A stretch of 64,000 nucleotides of DNA from Streptomyces sp. SAJ15 (GTDB taxonomy: Bacteria > Actinomycetota > Actinomycetes > Streptomycetales > Streptomycetaceae). Below, one piece after another: positions 1 through 7,815 of this stretch. The position numbers and the translations under genes were made by a program. Under the pieces are notes generated by a model, which was given only the letters and a program-made list of their open reading frames with translations, was not told where the DNA came from and did not search any database. Position 1 is the stretch's first letter; every line of letters begins with the position of its first letter. Location: contig NZ_NISY01000008.1 in assembly GCF_007595705.1 (NCBI RefSeq), positions 124,001 through 188,000 on the forward strand, written 5' to 3'.

Positions 1-1244
1 ACAAGAACACCGGCGAGCCGGTGCACAACGCCATCGTCTGGCAGGACACCCGCACCGACGCGCTCTGCAAGGAGCTGGGCCGCAACGTCGGTCAGGACCG
101 GTTCCGCCGCGAGACCGGCCTCCCGCTCGCCTCGTACTTCTCCGGCCCCAAGGTCCGCTGGCTGCTGGACAACGTCGAGGGTCTGCGCGAGCGCGCCGCC
201 GCCGGCGACATCCTCTTCGGCACCATGGACTCCTGGGTCATCTGGAACCTCACCGGCGGTGTGGAGGGCGGCCACCACGTCACCGACGTCACCAACGCCT
301 CGCGCACCATGCTCATGAACCTGCACTCCATGCAGTGGGACGAGCGGATCCTGGAGTCGATGGACATCCCGGCGGCCGTGCTGCCGGAGATCCGGTCCTC
401 CGCCGAGGTGTACGGCGCCGTCAAGGGCGGCGTCCTGGACGGCGTCCCGGTCGCCTCCGCGCTCGGCGACCAGCAGGCGGCCCTGTTCGGCCAGACCTGC
501 TTCTCCGAGGGCGAGGCCAAGTCCACCTACGGCACCGGCACCTTCATGCTGATGAACACCGGCGAGAAGGTCATCAACTCCTACAGCGGCCTGCTGACCA
601 CCGTCGGCTACCAGATCGGCGACGAGAAGCCGGTCTACGCCCTGGAGGGCTCGATCGCCGTCACCGGTTCGCTGGTGCAGTGGATGCGCGACCAGATGGG
701 CCTCATCAAGAGCGCCGCCGAGATCGAGACCCTGGCCTCCTCCGTCGAGGACAACGGAGGCGCGTACTTCGTGCCGGCCTTCTCCGGTCTGTTCGCCCCG
801 TACTGGCGCTCCGACGCCCGCGGCGTGATCGCCGGTCTGACCCGGTACGTCACCAAGGCGCACATCGCGCGCGCCGTGCTCGAGGCCACCGCCTGGCAGA
901 CCCGCGAGATCACCGACGCCATGACCAAGGACTCCGGCGTCGAGCTGACCGCGCTCAAGGTCGACGGCGGCATGACCTCCAACAACCTGCTGATGCAGAC
1001 GCTCTCGGACTTCCTGGACGCCCCGGTGGTGCGCCCGATGGTCGCCGAGACCACCTGCCTCGGCGCCGCCTACGCCGCCGGCCTGGCCGTCGGCTTCTGG
1101 CCGGACACCGACGCGCTGCGCGCCAACTGGCGCCGGGCAGCCGAGTGGACCCCCCGTATGGACGCGGACGTCCGCGACCGCGAGTACAAGAACTGGCTCA
1201 AGGCCGTCGAGCGGACCATGGGCTGGATCGACGACGAGAGCTGA
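1..1244 (+). CDS. glpK: Glycerol kinase, 5' end outside window
   Basis: Phosphorylates glycerol to sn-glycerol 3-phosphate with ATP in the cytoplasm. The reading frame is open from base 3, and about 414 residues are visible, so roughly the first 90-95 residues of a ~505-residue FGGY-family kinase are missing. The segments HNAIVWQDTRTD, ALGDQQAALFGQ, STYGTGTFMLMNTG and VDGGMTSNNLLMQ are characteristic of bacterial glycerol kinases; the last is the C-terminal FGGY signature. The stop codon lies 13 bp before the glpD start, with the glpD ribosome site in between, so the two are co-transcribed. In other Streptomyces this operon also carries glpF and is controlled by GylR, encoded upstream; neither is in this window. 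Identification is secure. Confidence 0.97.
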   Translation, partial: KNTGEPVHNAIVWQDTRTDALCKELGRNVGQDRFRRETGLPLASYFSGPKVRWLLDNVEGLRERAAAGDILFGTMDSWVIWNLTGGVEGGHHVTDVTNASRTMLMNLHSMQWDERILESMDIPAAVLPEIRSSAEVYGAVKGGVLDGVPVASALGDQQAALFGQTCFSEGEAKSTYGTGTFMLMNTGEKVINSYSGLLTTVGYQIGDEKPVYALEGSIAVTGSLVQWMRDQMGLIKSAAEIETLASSVEDNGGAYFVPAFSGLFAPYWRSDARGVIAGLTRYVTKAHIARAVLEATAWQTREITDAMTKDSGVELTALKVDGGMTSNNLLMQTLSDFLDAPVVRPMVAETTCLGAAYAAGLAVGFWPDTDALRANWRRAAEWTPRMDADVRDREYKNWLKAVERTMGWIDDES

Positions 1245-1257
1245 CGAGGAGTTATTC

Positions 1258-2868
1258 ATGAGCACCCTGCAGAGCGTTCCGTCCTTCGGAGCGCACCCGA
1301 CTGCCGGTTCGAACCCGGGCCGTGCCGAAATCCGGGACCGGCTGTCCAACGCGACGTACGACCTCCTGGTGATCGGCGGTGGCATCCTGGGCATCTCCAC
1401 CGCCTGGCATGCCGCGCAGTCGGGCCTGCGGGTCGCTCTGGTGGACGCCGGCGACTTCGCCGGCGCCACCTCCTCCGCCTCCTCCAAGCTGCTCCACGGC
1501 GGCCTGCGCTACCTCCAGACCGGCGCGGTCAAGCTGGTCGCCGAGAACCACTTCGAGCGCCGCGCGGTCTCCCGTGACGTGGCCCCGCACCTGGCCAGCC
1601 CGCTCACCTTCTACCTGCCGGTCTACAAGGGCGGCCCGCACGGCGCGACCAAGCTCGGCGCCGGCGTCTTCGCCTACTCCGCGCTGTCCGCGTTCCGCGA
1701 CGGCGTCGGCCACGTCATCAGCCCCGAGAAGGCCGCGCGTGACGTGCCGGAGCTGCGCACCGACAACCTCAAGGCGGTCGCGGTCTACGGCGACGGCCAG
1801 ATGAACGACAGCCGTATGGCGCTGATGACGGTCCGCGCGGCGGCCGAGGCCGGCGCCACCGTCCTCAACCACGCCGAGGTCACCGGGCTGCGCTTCACCG
1901 AGGGCCGGGTCACCGGCGCGGAGCTCAAGGACCGCGTCGACGGCACCGAGTTCGGCCTCGACGCCCGCCTGGTGCTCAACGCCACCGGCCCGTGGGTGGA
2001 CCACCTGCGCAAGATGGAGGACCCGAACGCGGCGCCGTCCATCCGGCTCTCCAAGGGCGCGCACCTGGTCCTCAAGCGCACCTCCCCCTGGAAGGCGGCG
2101 CTGGCCACCCCGATCGACAAGTACCGCATCACCTTCGCCCTGCCGTGGGAGGACATGCTCCTGCTCGGCACCACCGACGAGGAGTACGAGGGAGACCCGG
2201 CGGACCTGACGGTCAACGACAAGGACATATCCCAGATCCTCGACGAGGCCGCGTTCTCCATTCGCGACCAGCAGCTCTCCCGCGACCTGATCACCTACTC
2301 CTTCGCCGGCCTGCGGGTGCTGCCGGGCGGCCCCGGCGACACCGCCAAGGCCAAGCGCGAGACGGTCGTCACCGAGGGCAAGGGCGGGATGCTCTCCATA
2401 GCCGGCGGCAAGTGGACCACCTTCCGTCACATCGGTCGCACCGTCATGAACAAGCTGGCCCAGCTGCCCGGCCGTCCGCTCGCGGACGACATGGAGCCGA
2501 TGTCCCAGCTGCCGAAGCACGCCCCGCTGCCGGGCCTGGCCAACCCGCACGCCGTGGCGCACCGCCTGGTCATGGACGGCGGCACCCCGGGTCCGCGGAT
2601 GTCCGCCGACACCGCCCGCCACCTGGCGACCCACTACGGCTCGCTCTCCTTCGACATCGCCCGGCTGGCCAACGAGGACGCGGCGCTCGCCGAGCGGATC
2701 CACCCCGACGCCCCGGAGATCTGGGCCCAGGTCGCCTACGCCCGGGACCACGAGTGGGCCGAGACCGTCGACGACGTGCTGCGCCGCCGCACCACCCTGA
2801 CCATCCGCGGCCTGGACACCGAGGACGTCCGCGCCAAGGTCAAGGACATGCTGGAGAAGAAGAACTGA
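1258..2868 (+). CDS. glpD: Glycerol-3-phosphate dehydrogenase (FAD)
   Basis: Oxidises sn-glycerol 3-phosphate to dihydroxyacetone phosphate at the membrane face and passes electrons to quinone. The protein has 536 residues, normal for aerobic GlpD. The FAD-binding Rossmann motif GGGILG lies near residue 40, followed by the DAO-family segment SSASSKLLHGGLRYLQ, and a second family motif GGKWTTFRH near residue 380. The C-terminal ~130 residues are the helical GlpD cap (DUF-type DAO_C). ATG at 1258 follows GAGGAG with correct spacing. It forms an operon with glpK, completing glycerol catabolism to the triose pool, and ends in front of a hairpin that separates it from the convergent mtnA. Confidence 0.97.
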   Translation: MSTLQSVPSFGAHPTAGSNPGRAEIRDRLSNATYDLLVIGGGILGISTAWHAAQSGLRVALVDAGDFAGATSSASSKLLHGGLRYLQTGAVKLVAENHFERRAVSRDVAPHLASPLTFYLPVYKGGPHGATKLGAGVFAYSALSAFRDGVGHVISPEKAARDVPELRTDNLKAVAVYGDGQMNDSRMALMTVRAAAEAGATVLNHAEVTGLRFTEGRVTGAELKDRVDGTEFGLDARLVLNATGPWVDHLRKMEDPNAAPSIRLSKGAHLVLKRTSPWKAALATPIDKYRITFALPWEDMLLLGTTDEEYEGDPADLTVNDKDISQILDEAAFSIRDQQLSRDLITYSFAGLRVLPGGPGDTAKAKRETVVTEGKGGMLSIAGGKWTTFRHIGRTVMNKLAQLPGRPLADDMEPMSQLPKHAPLPGLANPHAVAHRLVMDGGTPGPRMSADTARHLATHYGSLSFDIARLANEDAALAERIHPDAPEIWAQVAYARDHEWAETVDDVLRRRTTLTIRGLDTEDVRAKVKDMLEKKN

Positions 2869-2889
2869 CGCCGGCTGTCTGAGCAGAGG

Positions 2890-2922
2890 TAAGGGGCGCT
2901 CCTCTCCGAGGGGCGCCCCTTA
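2890..2922. terminator. Bidirectional hairpin between glpD and mtnA
   Basis: Perfect inverted repeat TAAGGGGCGC (2890-2899) with GCGCCCCTTA (2913-2922); the stem can continue inward by a few pairs. There is no U-tract, which is usual for Streptomyces. It lies 22 bp after the glpD stop and 82 bp past the mtnA stop of the convergent gene, so it may serve both. Confidence 0.8.
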
Positions 2923-3003
2923 CCCGTGTCCCGCGAGAGACGGCGGCAGGGAACGGCGCCGAGAGCCGGACCACGACCTTCCAGGTGCGCACGTGCGGGT
3001 CGG

Positions 3004-4065
3004 TCAGGGCACGCGCAGGTGGTCGGCGGGGAGCTGGCCTGCCGCCACCTCCAGCACTCCGCGCTCGGTGACCAGCGCGGTGACCAGGCGGCCCGGGGTG
3101 ACGTCGAAAGCCGGGTTGTGGCCCCGCGAGGCGGCGGGGGCGGTGCGCACGCCGCCCCACTCCAGCACCTCGTCCTCACCGCGCAGCTCGATGTGGATGC
3201 CCTCGCCGCTCGCGGTGGCCAGGTCGACGGTGGTGGTGGGCGCGGCGACGAGGAAGGGTATGCCCGCCTCGGCGCAGGCCAGGGCGACGGCGACGGTGCC
3301 GACCTTGTTGGCGGTGTCGCCGTTGGCGGCCACGCGGTCGGCGCCGACGACGGCCGCGTCCACCTCTCCGCGCAGGATGGTGCCCGCGGCGGCGCCGTCG
3401 GCCTGGACGTAGTGCGGTATGCCGTCGTGCGCCAGCTCCCAGGCGGTGAGCCGAGAGCCCTGGAGCAGCGGGCGGGTCTCGTCCGCGTAGACGACCTCCA
3501 CCAGGTCGCGCGCGTGCAGCTCGCGGATGACGCCGAGCGCGGTGCCCCAGCCGGCCGTGGCCAGGGCGCCGGTGTTGCAGTGGGTGAGCAGACGCAGCGG
3601 GCGCCGCGCGCCGACACGCTTGACCAGCCAGTCCGCGCCGTGGCCGGCCATGGTGCGGTTGGCCTGCTCGTCCTCGCGCAGCACGGCGTGCGCCTCCGCC
3701 AGCACCGCGTCCGGGCCCTGGTCGAGGAGGGGCAGCACCCGGTCGACGCAGACCGCCAGGTTGACGGCGGTCGGGCGGGCGTCGCGGATCCGCGCGATGG
3801 CGGCGAGCAGCGCCGCGCGGTCCCAGCCGGCGCGCTCCGCCTGCCGGAGCGCCAGCGCCACCCCGTAGGCGCCGGCCACGCCGATCGCCGGCGCGCCGCG
3901 CACCACCAGGCGCCGGATGGCGTCGACGAGGGTGTCCACGTCGCTGACCCGCAACCGCTCCAGGCGGTCGGGCAGCAGGGTCTGGTCGATGAGCTGCAGG
4001 CCGTCGTCGGCCCACTCGACGGCGTGCAGTTCCTGTCGTGATGCCTGGCGTGATTCCTGACTCAC
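3004..4065 (-). CDS. mtnA: S-methyl-5-thioribose-1-phosphate isomerase
   Basis: Converts methylthioribose 1-phosphate to methylthioribulose 1-phosphate in the methionine salvage pathway (cytoplasm). It is an eIF2B-alpha-like fold protein of about 353 residues. The N-terminal RGAPAIGVAGAYGVAL block binds substrate phosphate, HCNTGALATAGWGTAL contains the catalytic cysteine, and GADRVAANGDTANKVGT contains the catalytic aspartate. I chose GTG at 4065 (protein starts VSQESRQ); the frame stays open further upstream but that extension is not conserved-looking. It stands alone, convergent with glpD, and is not next to other salvage genes here. Confidence 0.93.
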   Translation of the reverse strand: MSQESRQASRQELHAVEWADDGLQLIDQTLLPDRLERLRVSDVDTLVDAIRRLVVRGAPAIGVAGAYGVALALRQAERAGWDRAALLAAIARIRDARPTAVNLAVCVDRVLPLLDQGPDAVLAEAHAVLREDEQANRTMAGHGADWLVKRVGARRPLRLLTHCNTGALATAGWGTALGVIRELHARDLVEVVYADETRPLLQGSRLTAWELAHDGIPHYVQADGAAAGTILRGEVDAAVVGADRVAANGDTANKVGTVAVALACAEAGIPFLVAAPTTTVDLATASGEGIHIELRGEDEVLEWGGVRTAPAASRGHNPAFDVTPGRLVTALVTERGVLEVAAGQLPADHLRVP

Positions 4066-4207
4066 GCTCGCCACCGTACCGGACGTCGCCGAACGGCGGT
4101 TCGTTATCCACAGGCGGGATCCGGGCGTCTCCACAGGCCCGCCGAGGGCTTGACACCCGGGCGGACCGCCGCTCTGGGCCCATCCGGTGGACGGGCCGCG
4201 GGGCGGC

Positions 4208-5206
4208 TCAGACCTCGCCGAGCTTGACGATCATCTTGCCGGTGTTGGCGCCGCGCAGCATGCCCAGGAACGCGTCCACCACGTTGTCGAAGCCCTCCAC
4301 CACCGTCTCGTCCGGCACGGCCCGGCCGGCCTGGAGGTGCGGCACCAGGAACGCCTCCAACTCGTGGCGCAGGTGGGGGTAGTCGCGGACCAGGAAGCCC
4401 TGCAGTCGGATGCTCTTCTCGACCACGTCGAAGAGGTTGCGCGGCGCGGGCGGCGGTTCGGCGCTGTTGTACTGGGCGACCGCACCGCACCAGGCGATGC
4501 GCCCGTGGTCGCGCATGGCGGCGATCGCCCCTTCGAGATGGTCGCCGCCGACGTTGTCCAGGTAGACGTCGATGCCATCGGGGGCGGCGTGGCGCAGGAG
4601 TTCGCCGACGGGGCCGTCGTGGTAGTCGAAGGCGGCGTCGAAGCCGAGGTCTTCGGTGAGGTGCTCGACCTTGGCGGCCGAGCCGGCGCTGCCGATGACC
4701 CGGCCGGCGCCCAGCAGCCGGGCGAGCTGTCCGGCCGCGGAGCCCACTCCGCCGGCCGCGGCCGAGATGAAGACGGTGTCGCCGGGACGCACCCGGGCGA
4801 TCTCCACGAGGCCGACGTAGGCGCTCAGGCCGGTGCCGCCGAGCACGCCCAGGTAAGCGCTGAGCGGCACTCCGGGGGCCGGGCGCAGCACGCGTGCCTC
4901 GTCGGGACGTATGAGCGCGTGGGTACGCCACCCCTCGCGGTGGAAGACGATGTCGCCGGCGGAGAGTCCGGCGGCGCGCGAGGCGAGGACACGGCCGATG
5001 CTGCGGCCTTCCAGGGGTGTGTGTAGCTCCCAGTCGCCGTCCATCGCCTCGCGGTGGTAGGGGTCGACGGACAGGTAGAGGTTCTCGACCAGCGCGGTCC
5101 CCTGCTCGGGGGTGGGAAGTGCCTCGTCGACGAAGGCGAAGTCGGCGGCGGTGGGGAAGCCCTGGGGCCTGCTGATCTGGTGCACGGCGCGTGCTCTGCT
5201 GGACAT
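4208..5206 (-). CDS. NADP-dependent MDR-family oxidoreductase (zinc-independent)
   Basis: A 332-residue medium-chain dehydrogenase/reductase of the leukotriene B4 dehydrogenase / CurA / YfmJ type, which reduces alpha,beta-unsaturated carbonyls with NADPH. Seen: LYLSVDPYHRE near the N terminus, a nucleotide-binding segment SAAAGGVGSAAGQLARLLGAGRVIG split by the glycine-rich AAAGGVGS turn, and DVYLDNVGGDHLEGA. Zinc-ligand cysteines of the alcohol dehydrogenase branch are absent. The start at 5206 (MSSRARAVHQ) is the conserved MDR start. It is divergent from the LysR gene at 5412, the usual arrangement of a LysR regulator and its target. Substrate is unknown. Confidence 0.88.
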   Translation of the reverse strand: MSSRARAVHQISRPQGFPTAADFAFVDEALPTPEQGTALVENLYLSVDPYHREAMDGDWELHTPLEGRSIGRVLASRAAGLSAGDIVFHREGWRTHALIRPDEARVLRPAPGVPLSAYLGVLGGTGLSAYVGLVEIARVRPGDTVFISAAAGGVGSAAGQLARLLGAGRVIGSAGSAAKVEHLTEDLGFDAAFDYHDGPVGELLRHAAPDGIDVYLDNVGGDHLEGAIAAMRDHGRIAWCGAVAQYNSAEPPPAPRNLFDVVEKSIRLQGFLVRDYPHLRHELEAFLVPHLQAGRAVPDETVVEGFDNVVDAFLGMLRGANTGKMIVKLGEV

Positions 5207-5255
5207 GTCGATCACCGTAGGGGGCGGGACGGGCCTCGGGCAGTGGCGCGCGTTG

Positions 5256-5291
5256 ATGGAAGGCCCGGTTCCATGAGCGTTCTTCATGGAA
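5256..5291. promoter_or_regulatory. Candidate LysR-type operator
   Basis: Three copies of one half-site lie in the divergent region: ATGGAA at 5256-5261, its complement TTCCAT at 5269-5274, and ATGGAA again at 5286-5291. The second and third form TTCCAT-N11-ATGGAA, close to the T-N11-A geometry of LysR-family sites; the first and second form a second inverted repeat. Placement between the oxidoreductase and its likely regulator supports an operator. Function is inferred. Confidence 0.5.
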
Positions 5292-5312
5292 AGCCGGCTG
5301 AGCACGTGTGAT

Positions 5313-5400
5313 GGCGCTCGCGCGGAGTCGCGACGGCGCTCACACGGAGGCGCGACGGCGCTCGCGCGGAGCCGCGACGGCGCTCGCGCGAGGCCGCGAT
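5313..5400. repeat. Four 22-bp direct repeats upstream of the LysR gene
   Basis: Four head-to-tail imperfect 22-bp units start at 5313, 5335, 5357 and 5379, each beginning GGCGCTC and ending with CGCGAC or CGCGAT. They fill the space just before the LysR ribosome-binding region. The 22-bp period is about two helical turns, so a protein could bind each copy on the same DNA face. They could equally be a simple tandem duplication. Confidence 0.75.
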
Positions 5401-5411
5401 AAGTTGCCGGG

Positions 5412-6305
5412 ATGACCGATCTCGCTCCCCAGGAGCTGCGCGTGCTGGTCGCCGTCGATCGCGAGCGCGGCTTCTCGGCCGCCGCCGCCAGCCTGGGCCT
5501 GACCCAGTCCGCGGTCTCCCACACCGTCCGCGGCTGCGAGCGCAAGATCGGGACGGTGCTCTTCGAGCGCGGCCGGCACGGAGCGCGCCCCACCCCGGCC
5601 GGCGAACGGGCGGTCGCGCACGCCCGGCAGATCCTGCGGCTGCTCGAGGCGATGGGCGCCGAGGCGCGGGCCGCCGCCGCGGGCTCCGAGGACGCGGAGC
5701 TCAGCGGCCCGCTGCGGATCGCGGCCTTCCGCAGTGCCGCGGCCCAGCTGCTGCCCCCCGCGCTGGAGCGGCTCACCGCGCGACATCCACGGCTGACGCC
5801 GGAGGTGCGGATCGTACGGGAGCTGGGGCGGGGCACGGCGGGAGAGGTCGCGGACGGTCGCGCGGACCTCGGGATAGCCACCCTCTCCGCCACGGTGGAG
5901 CCGCCCGCCGGGCTGGTGCTGAGCACCCTCTTCGAGGAGAGCTACGCACTGGCCCATCCGGCGGGACACCCGGCACCGCGCGGGCTGCCGCTGATCGACT
6001 GGGACGAGAACTGCGGTTCGTACACCCGCCGGTGGTGGTCCGAGCAGGACTGGCTGCCGGCGGCGACCATCACCGCCGAGGACGACAGCGTCGTCCTCTC
6101 CATGGTGGCGCAGGGCATGGGCATGGCGATCGTCCCGGCGCTGACGCTGGCGGGCGCCCCGGCCGGAATCGAGGTGGTGGACCTGGGACCGCGCCCGCCC
6201 ACCCGCGACGTCGGCTATGTGACCACACCCGCGCTGGCGCGCACCCGCGCGGTGCGGGCGCTCATCCGCGAACTCCGCGCGGCCGGCGGCGGCATCCGGC
6301 GCTGA
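5412..6305 (+). CDS. LysR family transcriptional regulator
   Basis: 297 residues. The N-terminal ~60 residues form the winged helix-turn-helix typical of the family (RGFSAAAASLGLTQSAVSHT, with the SQSAVS-like recognition helix). Residues from about 90 form the two-lobed periplasmic-binding-protein-like effector domain, including GPLRIAAFRSAAAQLLPP and MVAQGMGMAIVPALTLA. It is divergent from the MDR oxidoreductase and probably controls it, through the inverted repeats or 22-bp repeats between them. ATG at 5412 is preceded by a weak GTTGCCGGG region rather than a strong ribosome site. Effector unknown. Confidence 0.92.
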   Translation: MTDLAPQELRVLVAVDRERGFSAAAASLGLTQSAVSHTVRGCERKIGTVLFERGRHGARPTPAGERAVAHARQILRLLEAMGAEARAAAAGSEDAELSGPLRIAAFRSAAAQLLPPALERLTARHPRLTPEVRIVRELGRGTAGEVADGRADLGIATLSATVEPPAGLVLSTLFEESYALAHPAGHPAPRGLPLIDWDENCGSYTRRWWSEQDWLPAATITAEDDSVVLSMVAQGMGMAIVPALTLAGAPAGIEVVDLGPRPPTRDVGYVTTPALARTRAVRALIRELRAAGGGIRR

Positions 6306-6474
6306 GCGCCGGAGCGTCAGGGAGTGAATCGGGGGCGGACCGGTGTGCGGGGTCCGGCGAGGTTTTTCGGCCAAGAAGGACATCGCGCGGCGCGAAGCGC
6401 TCAGCTCGCGTCCAGGGAGCGGGACTTGGCGACGTACCGGCAGGGTTACCGCGGGGAACGCGCGTCATAATGAG

Positions 6475-6495
6475 CTCAGACATCCGATGTCTGAG
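6475..6495. promoter_or_regulatory. Palindromic operator of the FadR-type regulator
   Basis: An almost perfect 21-bp palindrome with arms CTCAGACAT and ATGTCTGAG lies 14 bp before the ATG of the GntR/FadR gene, where binding would block transcription or initiation. FadR-subfamily GntR regulators bind such short palindromes, so autoregulation is likely. The same half-site (ATCCGATGTCTG) occurs again near 7615-7626. Confidence 0.6.
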
Positions 6496-6509
6496 CCGGG
6501 AGGTCCACC

Positions 6510-7181
6510 ATGGCGGTCACCGACGAGGCGATCGAGAAGATCAAGGGCATGATCGTCTCCGGTGCGCTGCGGCCGGGTGACCGACTCCCCAAGGAGAGCG
6601 AGCTCGCCGCGGAGCTCGGCCTGTCCCGCAACTCGCTGCGTGAGGCGGTCCGGGCGCTGACGCTGATCCGCATCCTCGATGTGCGGCAGGGCGACGGCAC
6701 CTACGTCACCAGCCTGGACCCGCAGTTACTGCTGGAGGCGCTGGGCTTCGTGGTGGACTTCCACCGCGACGACACGGCGCTGGAGTTCCTGGCCGTACGG
6801 CGGATCCTGGAGCCCGCGGCCACCGCCCTGGCCTGTCCCCGTATCAGCGACGCCGAACTGGACGCGTTGGAGGCCGAGTTGGAGGCGCTCGGCCCGGACC
6901 CGTCGGTGGACGAACTGGTCGCCTGCGACATCAGGTTCCATCGCGGCATCGTCCGGGCGTCCGGCAACGGCGTGCTGTGCTCGCTGCTGGACGGGCTGTC
7001 GGGGCCGGCCGGTCGAGCACGGGTGTGGCGCGGACTGACGCGGGAGGACGCGGTCGATCGCACCCTGCGCGAGCACCGCGCGATCCTGGACGCACTGCGG
7101 GACCGGGACGCGGAGGCCGCGCGGTCCTGGGCCACGGCGCACATCACCAGCCACGAACAGTGGCTGCGCACCACGCTGTGA
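6510..7181 (+). CDS. FadR-subfamily GntR transcriptional regulator with TTA codon
   Basis: 223 residues. Residues 1-68 form the GntR winged helix (LRPGDRLPKESELAAELGLS, then SRNSLREAVRAL). Residues 75-220 form the all-helical FadR C-terminal (FCD) ligand domain, with DIRFHRGIV and the histidines HRAIL and HITSH that usually bind a metal. ATG follows GGGAGG. Codon 73 is TTA (6726-6728), a codon rare in Streptomyces and read by the bldA tRNA, suggesting stage-dependent translation. No enzyme gene is adjacent; the next gene is parJ, 634 bp away. A palindrome overlaps its leader. Target pathway unknown. Confidence 0.9.
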   Translation: MAVTDEAIEKIKGMIVSGALRPGDRLPKESELAAELGLSRNSLREAVRALTLIRILDVRQGDGTYVTSLDPQLLLEALGFVVDFHRDDTALEFLAVRRILEPAATALACPRISDAELDALEAELEALGPDPSVDELVACDIRFHRGIVRASGNGVLCSLLDGLSGPAGRARVWRGLTREDAVDRTLREHRAILDALRDRDAEAARSWATAHITSHEQWLRTTL

Positions 7182-7815
7182 CGCGTGAGCGCCGACGACT
7201 CGCCGCGCGGGCCGACGGCTCACCGCGCGGGCCCCGACGACGTCACAGGACCCCCGACGACACCACGCGGCGCCCGGCGGCTCGACGTGCGTGCCTCGCG
7301 GCAGCGGTGCACGGCGCGGCCGCGCGCCACAGCTCGCTCCACGAGACGTGCGCCACGACGTCCGGGACACCGCTCCCGAGGCCCTGGGCGCCGCACTCGC
7401 CGGGCCGTACGACGCCCGCGGGGCGCCGCCCGCCCCTCCGTGGCCGTATGACCATGCCGGAGTCCGGTGAGAACCCCACAGGCGCTCACCCTGACTGACT
7501 CACTCCAACTGACCGGTGGATCCTCGGCGATGGCCCCTCGGGTCGAACGCCGGCGGCCGTGCCGAGGCAGTGCGGGGCGAGCCCCGCGGCAGGACATCGG
7601 ACCTTTCTCGATGATCCGATGTCTGGACCCATGATGGCGGCAACGCCCCGATGTGTGCGCGTTTTCTGCCGAAGACAGGTCGGATGAATCTGTGACCGTT
7701 CCTGTACGGGGGCTGCGGTGGGGGGCGGTGGAAGCCGTAGGCTTGAGTCGCACGCAACGGAACTGCAGCCGGCGGTGGTACACACGCGTACGCCCCGGTC
7801 GGAAGGAGGCGCTGG
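7182..7815. other. 634-bp non-coding stretch before parJ
   Basis: No reading frame here has the codon bias of a gene; open frames on both strands are arginine-rich shadows. The left half is GC-rich low-information sequence with recurrent CGCGCGG. The right half is less GC-rich and holds the inverted repeat at 7593-7623 and presumably the parJ promoter. The ribosome site GGAAGGAGG lies just before 7816. Confidence 0.6.
7593..7623. promoter_or_regulatory. Second site resembling the FadR-type operator
   Basis: GACATCGGA (7593-7601) and TCCGATGTC (7615-7623) form a 9-bp perfect inverted repeat with a 13-bp spacer. Its right arm continues as TCCGATGTCTG, the same half-site found in the 6475-6495 palindrome. 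It is 193 bp upstream of parJ. Binding by the FadR-type regulator is an inference from the shared sequence. Confidence 0.45.
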
